This document shows positions 1 through 5,900 of a DNA stretch of 22,414 nucleotides, piece by piece. The translations under genes and the position numbers were made by a program. Positions within the stretch are counted from its first letter, which is position 1. Each line of letters starts with the position of its first letter. This DNA comes from a virus: IMG/VR virus record IMGVR_UViG_3300028277_000535, positions 1 to 22,414 of that record; one strand, given 5' to 3'. The notes under the pieces were generated by a model. It searched no databases and was not told where the DNA came from. It saw nothing but the letters and a program-made list of their open reading frames with translations.

Positions 1-118
1 TTTCATCCACATCAATCATCTGTATTGAGTATCCTTCATTTTTAATTTCCGTCATTACGGGTTTGAATGCTTTACACGGACCACACCATGTGGCTGTGAA
101 ATATTTTGCTGTTTTCAT
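1..118 (-). CDS. Thioredoxin-like protein (N-terminal part, cut by window edge)
   Basis: This is the N-terminal 39 residues of a thioredoxin-fold protein that runs off the window. Translation from the ATG at 118 begins MKTAKYFTATWCGPCKAFKP, which has the classic WCGPC redox motif after a short beta strand. It then continues with residues that fit helix 1 and strand 2 of thioredoxin (the Ile-Asp-Val-Asp segment). The start codon overlaps the stop of the upstream DUF1599 gene in a TAATG junction, so the two are probably translationally coupled. In T4-type phages small thioredoxins or glutaredoxins usually serve ribonucleotide reductase as electron donors; that role here is inference. The motif is unambiguous, but total length and C-terminus are not visible. 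Confidence 0.85.
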   Translation of the reverse strand, partial: MKTAKYFTATWCGPCKAFKPVMTEIKNEGYSIQMIDVDE

Positions 119-522
119 TATTTACCCCATTTTCCATTTTTTACGATTGTTGCCATAATACCATAGTTTGAAACATCAAGAAATGCATCTTCTAATGGTT
201 CATCTTTAACTGCATTTTCTCGATTGTTCATCAATAAAGTTTTAACTCTCTGCAATTTATCATTCATTCTGAACCATAAACCTGTAAGTGATAGTTTCAC
301 TTCTTCTTTAGTTTGTAATTGCGTTCCAACTGAAATGTTACCTGGACCATAATCGTGTTGTTTGTGTAAGAACAATATGTATTGTTCCCTTTGTAATCTT
401 TTAAATTCTTTGGTCATTTGTGGCCACTCTTGTTCCATTAGTGTTACAATGTCGCCGTGGTTGCCTGTTAAATAAGAATTTACTTCTTTTTTTGTACTTG
501 ATTCTTTTATTGCCTTTGGCAT
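118..522 (-). CDS. DUF1599 / nucleotide-modification-associated domain 1 (Nmad1) protein
   Basis: This 134-aa protein resembles the DUF1599 family (nucleotide modification associated domain 1). The signature pieces are in order: KQHDYGPGN near residues 54-62, an amphipathic RMNDKLQRVKTLL helix at 85-97, and VKDEPLEDAFLDVSNYGIMA at 105-124. The last matches the family pattern of a Glu-Asp pair followed by an LDxxNY helix. The family is predicted from context to act on modified nucleotides, and its fold resembles all-alpha NTP pyrophosphatases; the substrate is unknown. The ATG at 522 is preceded by a strong AAGGAG ribosome site. It lies upstream of thioredoxin and downstream of ClpP and a DNA methylase, which suits a DNA-metabolism block. 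Family assignment is good; function is inferred. Confidence 0.7.
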   Translation of the reverse strand: MPKAIKESSTKKEVNSYLTGNHGDIVTLMEQEWPQMTKEFKRLQREQYILFLHKQHDYGPGNISVGTQLQTKEEVKLSLTGLWFRMNDKLQRVKTLLMNNRENAVKDEPLEDAFLDVSNYGIMATIVKNGKWGK

Positions 523-540
523 ATTATCTCCTTATCTCAT

Positions 541-576
541 ACTTGATCTTACGACATATTTTCGTAAAAGTCAAGT
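541..576 (-). other. Two-part inverted repeat (RNA hairpin) at the end of the ClpP gene
   Basis: An imperfect palindrome lies between and partly within genes. Outer arms ACTTGA (541-546) and TCAAGT (571-576) are complementary, and inner arms TTACGA (549-554) and TCGTAA (562-567) are complementary. They are separated by a small internal loop and a 7-nt apical loop. In the transcript it covers the TGA stop of the ClpP gene and ends 19 nt before the DUF1599 start. No T-run follows on the minus strand, so it is not a typical intrinsic terminator. It may be an RNA stability or processing element. It is the clearest hairpin I noticed between genes in the window. Confidence 0.45.
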
Positions 577-1179
577 GATTTCGTCCACAATACCATATTC
601 TAAACATTCTTCCGAAGTCAAATATGTATCTTGTTTGGAAACATCTTCCCAAAACTCTTGGGATTTATTTGTTACATCACCTAAAATACGATTTATGTTT
701 GTTTGTAATTTTTTCAAATGGTCAGCTCCCTTTAACACATCAGAAGTTTTACCCATTTCAAATGCTGAACCCTCATGAACCATAACCGTTGAATTTTCTG
801 TCATTGTTCTTTTACCAGTTCCACACGCCAATATCACGGCCGCTGCGGACATACAGGCCCCAATACAATGAGTATTTACTTTGACTGGTAAGGAATTAAA
901 GTAGTCAATAGTTCCTAACATAGCATAAACATCACCACCATAAGACGAAATAACTAAATTTACATCTTTCTTCCCATCATCATATTGGATAAAATTATCA
1001 AATCGTGTCATAACTGAATATAATTGATCTGCATCTATCTCGTAAGTTAGATACATAGTATTACTACCTAAGTTAATACCCCACTCTAATTGTTTGAATA
1101 ACATTTGTGTTTTCTTATCCAATCCTTGCATATCCGCATAATGTACTTTCAATAACTTTTCCACTTCACGTTCTAGCAT
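571..1179 (-). CDS. clpP: ClpP-like ATP-dependent protease subunit (copy B)
   Basis: A 202-aa ClpP/crotonase-fold serine protease, the usual length for ClpP. The SSYGGDVYAML strand-turn (78-88) is the ClpP substrate-binding GG loop. The catalytic triad reads Ser111 (in GACMSAAA), His135 (in VMVHEGS) and Asp184 (in SKQDTYLT). The C-terminus has the standard SEECLEYGIVDEI ending, so the enzyme looks active. Phage ClpP-like proteins may act as prohead proteases or combine with host Clp ATPases; which applies is unknown. The ATG at 1179 has an AGGAGA ribosome site and follows the methylase stop by a few bases. A second ClpP with its own complete triad lies at 21388-21996. Confidence 0.9.
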   Translation of the reverse strand: MLEREVEKLLKVHYADMQGLDKKTQMLFKQLEWGINLGSNTMYLTYEIDADQLYSVMTRFDNFIQYDDGKKDVNLVISSYGGDVYAMLGTIDYFNSLPVKVNTHCIGACMSAAAVILACGTGKRTMTENSTVMVHEGSAFEMGKTSDVLKGADHLKKLQTNINRILGDVTNKSQEFWEDVSKQDTYLTSEECLEYGIVDEIT

Positions 1180-1187
1180 ACTTTCTC

Positions 1188-2273
1188 CTATTTTTTAAAG
1201 ACGAATACTGGTTCGTATTTATAACCAGCACCCATCACACTTGATAAGGTTAATTGTAAGGTATCCTCTTGGATAAACCCCAACTCTTTTGAAATCTTTA
1301 CTGTTTGTTCTTCTATAAATTTATACTTGGGTGTATTTGCGATATTGTATAACATATAACCACCTTTTTTTAATCCGTAATAACAATTCTCTATGGTCTT
1401 TCTTAAAAAACCATTTACCCATTCATCACCTGATGGGAATTTAATATAACTTTGTGTGGACTCATCGGAATACTTTTCCGTGTCGAAATAAGGTGGTGAA
1501 GTAAAACATAAATCAAGAGATGATTTGTTTGGAATGAAATCCTCACTTCCTTGTTTATATATATCAACTTTTTTCTTAATATAACTAAATTCTTTGCTAA
1601 TTTGCAATAATCCATCATAAGTTCTTGTTGATGGTTCAGTTCCTATGTAGTGTTTAGTATTTTTTGCAGATAAAAATCCAAGTAACCTACCTCCCCAACC
1701 ACTTGATGGATCCCATATTACTCCATCACCACCATATTTTTCATAAATTAGTTTTGCTGCCGTTGGTCGGAAGTTACTTACAGATTGAGTTCCACTATAA
1801 ATCTTAATGGATTGTCTCAATCGGTTTTCATGAAATACATTTCTCTCACCATTTGGATCCTCACCCTTATAGTGTTTCTGTTCCCATTTCCAACACTTAC
1901 GAATCGTAGATTTAAACATATCATCATCGTGAAATATATCCATAGGTGATTTTTTAGCACTACCACATATAATTTCCCAAAAATGTGGAAAGTAAGTCCA
2001 TGCCAATCTCAATCCGTGCATAGTTTGGACTATCTGATTATCTTTGAATATTGTATCAACATCAAACTTTTTGAGTTTCCTCATGTGTTCGTGTTTTTCA
2101 TCTTCACGAATTTTGTAGTGGGGGAATCCATGTCGTCTATAGTAATCGAATATGACTTCTACACCATATTCTCTATCTACTACATCTATTGAATTTGTAA
2201 CCCTTTCAAACTCTAAGTCCTTTTCATCTATATCAATGAGTTTACCGAGAGTTTCATAATTTACTCTTGTCAT
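1188..2273 (-). CDS. DNA methyltransferase (N4-cytosine/N6-adenine type, TSPPY motif)
   Basis: This 361-aa protein is an amino-methyltransferase of the DNA methylase N-4/N-6 class. SAM-binding motif I is present as WDPSSGWGGRLLGFL (187-201), and catalytic motif IV is TSPPY (258-262). Motif I precedes motif IV. An SNFRP element at 166-170 sits before motif I, as in many phage-borne members. The N-terminal ~160 residues are rich in Trp, His and charged residues and probably serve target recognition. No restriction partner is visible, so it is most likely an orphan modification enzyme protecting phage DNA. The start overlaps the upstream clamp-loader stop by one base (TAATG). The call is secure at family level; base specificity (m4C or m6A) cannot be read from sequence. 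Confidence 0.85.
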   Translation of the reverse strand: MTRVNYETLGKLIDIDEKDLEFERVTNSIDVVDREYGVEVIFDYYRRHGFPHYKIREDEKHEHMRKLKKFDVDTIFKDNQIVQTMHGLRLAWTYFPHFWEIICGSAKKSPMDIFHDDDMFKSTIRKCWKWEQKHYKGEDPNGERNVFHENRLRQSIKIYSGTQSVSNFRPTAAKLIYEKYGGDGVIWDPSSGWGGRLLGFLSAKNTKHYIGTEPSTRTYDGLLQISKEFSYIKKKVDIYKQGSEDFIPNKSSLDLCFTSPPYFDTEKYSDESTQSYIKFPSGDEWVNGFLRKTIENCYYGLKKGGYMLYNIANTPKYKFIEEQTVKISKELGFIQEDTLQLTLSSVMGAGYKYEPVFVFKK

Positions 2274-2731
2274 TAGGGCAGGTTTAGTTTTTTAATTTCC
2301 TTTGTATCTGATCCATACTTTTGTAATATGGTTTTGAGATTTGCCTTGTTTTGTTCGGTTGAGTAGAATACGTCCAAGTATTCTCTTGCCTCTGATAAAC
2401 TTGATTCGTAATGTTTTGCAACTATTTCTACTACCCATTTTTCATATTTCATATTCTTTTTTCCTTTAACATATCGTAACCACTCTTTCTTCTTTGGAAG
2501 AACGTTACTATATAATTTATATAAATCTTTTGGTTTTAATTTATATTTTTGAAATTCATTAGCAACCTCGACATACTCCATCTTCATAGATATAAATCTA
2601 TGTATCATATAGTTAGACCATTGTTTTTTCTCTGTTTCGTTTAGAGAATCCCAATAACCTTTTGTTTGATGTTGTGTAATATGAGTGATGTGATCAAATA
2701 AAGATTTATTACCAGACTTTTTCTTTTTCAT
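2273..2731 (-). CDS. 62: T4 gp62-like sliding-clamp loader small subunit
   Basis: This 152-aa lysine-rich protein resembles the clamp-loader small subunit (gp62) of T4-type phages. From recall of the family, the diagnostic stretches are FDHITHIT near 12-19, WDSLNETEKKQWSNYMIHRF at 27-46, YKLYSNVLPKKKEWLRYVKG at 71-90, and KWVVEIVAKHYESSLSEAREYL at 98-119. The family works with gp44 ATPase to load the gp45 clamp for phage DNA replication. It is the best lineage marker in the window. Its start shares an ATGA with the sulfotransferase stop, which is unexpected because clamp-loader genes normally neighbour gp44, regA and the polymerase. Those genes are not in this window. Confidence 0.7.
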   Translation of the reverse strand: MKKKKSGNKSLFDHITHITQHQTKGYWDSLNETEKKQWSNYMIHRFISMKMEYVEVANEFQKYKLKPKDLYKLYSNVLPKKKEWLRYVKGKKNMKYEKWVVEIVAKHYESSLSEAREYLDVFYSTEQNKANLKTILQKYGSDTKEIKKLNLP

Positions 2732-3456
2732 ATTAATAAGTAGTCTTTTAATTTCTCAAGTTCGGAAAAATTTGCTATGTTTTGATAAGTTTGGTCGGTT
2801 TTATAACATTGACGTGGTTCTATAAATTCTGCTCTTATACTATCAATCTCATTTTCAGTTTTTTCAACATTAAGAAACTTCACCAATGAAAAATAATTTT
2901 GTCTATGTCTGTCTGTATAAATATTTCTATCAAATAAATCCTCATAAGAAAATACTTTTATATCTTCTCTATCATTAACCTGTTCTAACATAAATAAAGT
3001 TTCATTGTATATTCTATCCATCCAAGACTTTACTTCATCATAATCAAGTTTATCAAATTTATAATCTCTTTTATATTGTTTGTGCACACCAACTGATCCT
3101 ATCCAATGACCCGTTTGAATTGCTAACATTTCAGAAATAACCTTTTCAAATATATTTTTACGATATGTCAATATTTTCAATACTGGATAATCTAAAAATT
3201 TATCAACAACATCAAGATAACCAGGCTCATCCCAATTCAATTTCATACCTGTATTGGACTGAAATATCTCATCAAGACAATTACTGATGTTTGAATTGAG
3301 ATAAAATTCATCATTAGAAAATGATAAACCAAATGTTTTCCATATATTAGGTGGTGAGTCCATCCAAACCATTTTAGTTCTTGTTAAATGATGTAATGAA
3401 TTCATTAAATTATTTGAACCACTTCGTTTTCCATTTAACATTATAAATTTATTCAT
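2728..3456 (-). CDS. Sulfotransferase-family protein
   Basis: A 242-aa protein with the outline of a PAPS-dependent sulfotransferase. Near the N-terminus NGKRSGSNNLMNSL (8-21) matches the 5'-phosphosulfate-binding loop (RSGSxxL). LTYRKNIFEKVIS (96-108) matches the 3'-phosphate-binding motif, with Arg99 and Ser108 as expected. A later VFSYEDLF segment fits the conserved strand and acidic loop of the family. It lacks the full C-terminal GxxGxWK-like region of classic cytosolic enzymes, so the acceptor is unknown. It overlaps the GNAT upstream by 8 nt and the gp62 gene downstream by 4 nt, which places it in one transcription unit with them. It is distinct from the glutaredoxin-fused sulfotransferase at 12487-13635. 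Confidence 0.7.
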   Translation of the reverse strand: MNKFIMLNGKRSGSNNLMNSLHHLTRTKMVWMDSPPNIWKTFGLSFSNDEFYLNSNISNCLDEIFQSNTGMKLNWDEPGYLDVVDKFLDYPVLKILTYRKNIFEKVISEMLAIQTGHWIGSVGVHKQYKRDYKFDKLDYDEVKSWMDRIYNETLFMLEQVNDREDIKVFSYEDLFDRNIYTDRHRQNYFSLVKFLNVEKTENEIDSIRAEFIEPRQCYKTDQTYQNIANFSELEKLKDYLLI

Positions 3457-3877
3457 TCACATAACCACATCTTAAAAATAACCTTTGACTAACATCATTC
3501 CACTCATCAACGTGTGACCATACTGAATCTAAACCTCTTAGTTTAGCTGCGGTATGTATATAATTAATTAAACCCTTTCCATATCCCCAATTCCTATGAT
3601 CCTTATGAACATAAAGATTCAATCCCTCTTGTGTTTCATAATTCAACCAAAACCAACCTTTAAGTTCACCATCTTGTTGTAACACGGACATTAACCAACC
3701 ATCTTCTAACCTTTGTTTTGCATCTTCCACACTCCACATTTTATTCCAATTCATTTCTTCTTGAAAAATATCTATTGCTAATTGAAGTTTATCTTCGTTT
3801 ACCTTCTTCCAATGTGTTATTTCATATGAACTCGGAGTAAATCTATAATCGTTCAAAGATTTACGATATATCATCAT
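3449..3877 (-). CDS. GNAT-family N-acetyltransferase (copy B)
   Basis: A 142-aa GNAT-fold protein. Motif A is clear as LYVHKDHRNWGYGKGLI (88-104), which carries the acetyl-CoA-binding RxxGxG loop, and the C-terminal RLFLRCGY fits motif B. It is a close paralogue of the protein at 15263-15691. Residues 31-100 of the two align without gaps, with about 40 of 70 identities by hand count, including the shared MWSxEDAKQRLxDGW block at 47-61. That block is likely the acceptor-binding part, so the two probably act on similar substrates. The ATG at 3877 overlaps the stop of the tandem dioxygenase gene as ATGA. The acceptor is unknown. Confidence 0.8.
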   Translation of the reverse strand: MMIYRKSLNDYRFTPSSYEITHWKKVNEDKLQLAIDIFQEEMNWNKMWSVEDAKQRLEDGWLMSVLQQDGELKGWFWLNYETQEGLNLYVHKDHRNWGYGKGLINYIHTAAKLRGLDSVWSHVDEWNDVSQRLFLRCGYVNE

Positions 3878-5100
3878 AAAAAATTATCTATTGATAATTC
3901 ATTTTTCTGTGATCCAGCCTCAAAACCAAGATTTGGTCGTTTATCAAATTCAAAATCTGAATATTTACCATTTTTTCTAACGTAATGAATAAATAATTGG
4001 TAACATTCGTTTCCCTCAAATGGTTCTCTCCAATGATTCATTTTAGTTCCCTCGTAAAAACAAACATCTCCCAATTCTAATATAAGATTTGCAGATTCTT
4101 CCTTCTCAGCAGAATCTTGCCAAGATGTTGACTCTGTACCATATTTTTCATAATCATATTTTTGCATATAAATTGGCCAAGGTTTATCCGTAAATATCGG
4201 AATAGTAGCACTAAACTCACAAGATGGTCTGTCTGTATGTGGTTTTAACCAATCCATACGATTGTAAAGTCTAAAAAAAGTATAACAAGGATATAATTCT
4301 TCTCCGGCCACACTTTCTGCAACTGGTTGTAGCATTTTTAAAATTGAATCTCCAATGTAAGTACCATACGCAGTAAAAGTACCTGGTACCTGACCATTAT
4401 CTAATTCCAACTCATCATTTTCTATTTTTAAATCAAAATATTGTTTTGTAAGTGTTAATAAATCCTTAGATAGAAAGTTGTTGACAACCTGATATCCATC
4501 TCTTTGTAATTTATTAACAGGTTTCAATCGTTTCTTTAATACAAAATTCACTGCCAAACTAATTCTATCGTTATTTTTTTTATTTAAATCAACAGAATGT
4601 TTCAACCATGCCGGAAAAATAACCAACTCACCATCTTCTGGTTTAATACTATAATCAGGATTTTCCATTTCATAATGATGAACGAATTCTCTATTAAATA
4701 AAACCTTATCATCACTTCTTTTAAGAATTAAATCACCACACTCTTCGTGAGTTTTTACATAATAAACTAATGAATAATCTGCTCCTGGATGAGTATGGTG
4801 AGTATTCAATACCCCCTCATGGTTAATATTGAACCACCAATTATCTACATAAACTTCTTCACCGTTAGTTATATTTTTTTGAATAATATCACAAAAGGAG
4901 TCTAATAAATCATTCATATATTTTGGAATTTTACTCTGTTTTGAGGAATGCCAACCACCAACATTAGACCTAATCACACCAGTCGGATGATCTGATTTCA
5001 ACGAATATGCATAGTTTTTTATTTTTTCATTGTCAACCTCTATTTTACCTGTCCAAATATCGGTTTCAAATATATTCTGTTTTTTCATCTTATAACTCAT
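3874..5100 (-). CDS. Tandem 2OG-Fe(II) oxygenase (two fused dioxygenase domains)
   Basis: At 408 aa this is about twice the length of one phage dioxygenase and shows two complete cupin-like units. The N-terminal unit (about 6-190) resembles the TIGR02466 family: THHTHPGADYSLVYYV (100-115), then ELVIFPAWLKHSV with His168 and RISLAVNF with Arg179. The C-terminal unit (about 200-390) has HTD at 288-290, the metal His356 in TKMNHWREP, and a YQLFIHYVRKNG end strand. Both sets of iron and 2-oxoglutarate ligands seem intact, so both domains may hydroxylate. The ATG at 5100 overlaps the upstream unknown gene by 11 nt; Met5 (5088) is an alternative start. The substrate is unknown; neighbouring sulfotransferase and GNAT genes suggest modification of a surface polymer or peptide. 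Confidence 0.8.
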   Translation of the reverse strand: MSYKMKKQNIFETDIWTGKIEVDNEKIKNYAYSLKSDHPTGVIRSNVGGWHSSKQSKIPKYMNDLLDSFCDIIQKNITNGEEVYVDNWWFNINHEGVLNTHHTHPGADYSLVYYVKTHEECGDLILKRSDDKVLFNREFVHHYEMENPDYSIKPEDGELVIFPAWLKHSVDLNKKNNDRISLAVNFVLKKRLKPVNKLQRDGYQVVNNFLSKDLLTLTKQYFDLKIENDELELDNGQVPGTFTAYGTYIGDSILKMLQPVAESVAGEELYPCYTFFRLYNRMDWLKPHTDRPSCEFSATIPIFTDKPWPIYMQKYDYEKYGTESTSWQDSAEKEESANLILELGDVCFYEGTKMNHWREPFEGNECYQLFIHYVRKNGKYSDFEFDKRPNLGFEAGSQKNELSIDNFL

Positions 5101-5512
5101 TTTCTTTATACAACTTTAACTTATCTAAATAATACTCAGAGTCTATTAAGTCATATTCATAATCTATATACTTTTTTAACTCCGTATCAAATTTATTATC
5201 TTTATCTTTAATTGTAACAAAACAATAAATCCTTCCTATCTTCCTATATACTCTCTTACCGGATAGCATTTCAAACAATTCTAACAATTCATCCTTATAT
5301 GAGCAAAAGTCTGTACCCCAGGATGTTCTATTCTGATTATCCTCACATAAATGAATTACTTTAATATCATTATACTCAATAATAATATTTTTAATAAAAA
5401 TTGGTAATTCGTATATAATAATATTTGAAGATATGTCTTTATCAATTAATTGTTTATCTGTTATAATAACCTTACAAAGTGGAAGTACAGTTGTTCTCAA
5501 TATTAACTCCAT
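5090..5512 (-). CDS. Hypothetical protein, overlapping downstream partner of 5472-5900
   Basis: A 140-aa protein I do not recognise. It has a hydrophobic strand-rich N-terminal half (Ile-rich, residues 15-55), a middle CEDNQNRTSWGTDFC segment with two Cys, and a charged, Tyr/Lys/Asp-rich C-terminal third. It has no signal peptide or membrane helix. The ATG at 5512 lies 41 nt inside the upstream gene. A TTG at 5500 in the same frame has a better-placed GGAG ribosome site six bases ahead and is a credible alternative start. Its position directly after the 892-aa Hint protein and the 142-aa unknown suggests a link to them, but nothing in the sequence gives a function. Confidence 0.55.
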   Translation of the reverse strand: MELILRTTVLPLCKVIITDKQLIDKDISSNIIIYELPIFIKNIIIEYNDIKVIHLCEDNQNRTSWGTDFCSYKDELLELFEMLSGKRVYRKIGRIYCFVTIKDKDNKFDTELKKYIDYEYDLIDSEYYLDKLKLYKENEL

Positions 5513-5900
5513 CTACAAAAAATCTCGTATAATAAACACCACCAGTACTACCATGATCCAATCCACTATAACTGCCAGTTATATTTGAATCTGGATTATT
5601 GATTACTTCCGAGTTTTCGATTTGAACCCTGTGAAAATCAGTAAACCATGATGCAGAAATATTTACATCTTCACAAACTCTGGTTAATAAAGAACCTGTT
5701 ATATGTATTTGATTGTACTCTGGTATTGAACTCCAATTCCAACTTGCACTTTCAACTAAACCCCAAACTATAATTTTATCATCATATTCATCTATTTCAC
5801 TCTGATTGTCTGTAATCCAATCATAATCTTCTGGATCTAATGAACCAGATATCACATCAACATTGGTTTGTACTGCAAATCTAATACTATAATAACTCAT
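5472..5900 (-). CDS. Hypothetical acidic protein following the 892-aa Hint protein
   Basis: A 142-aa protein I do not recognise. It is acidic in the first half (a run of Asp/Glu around residues 20-42) and rich in Ser, Asn, Trp and Tyr afterwards. It has alternating hydrophobic residues that suggest a beta-sandwich, for example IHITGSLLTRV and RVQIENSEVI. It ends in NNCTSTL. Its ATG overlaps the stop of the 892-aa protein in a TAATG junction, so it is co-translated with it. Possible roles include a chaperone or a binding partner for the LamG-like C-terminal domain encoded just upstream, or another small virion beta-protein. These are guesses from position only. Confidence 0.55.
   Translation of the reverse strand: MSYYSIRFAVQTNVDVISGSLDPEDYDWITDNQSEIDEYDDKIIVWGLVESASWNWSSIPEYNQIHITGSLLTRVCEDVNISASWFTDFHRVQIENSEVINNPDSNITGSYSGLDHGSTGGVYYTRFFVDGVNIENNCTSTL

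Noticed and set aside
575-778. Plus-strand open frame opposite the ClpP gene
   Set aside because: It is the shadow of a clear ClpP gene; the same applies to the other plus-strand frames, none of which shows family motifs or a ribosome site.
1415-1618. 67-aa minus-strand frame within the methylase gene
   Set aside because: It is an alternative frame across the TSPPY region of a secure methyltransferase and has no motif of its own.
5472-5512. Programmed frameshift joining the two orphan genes
   Set aside because: The overlap has no obvious slippery heptamer followed by a structure, and each frame has its own plausible start.
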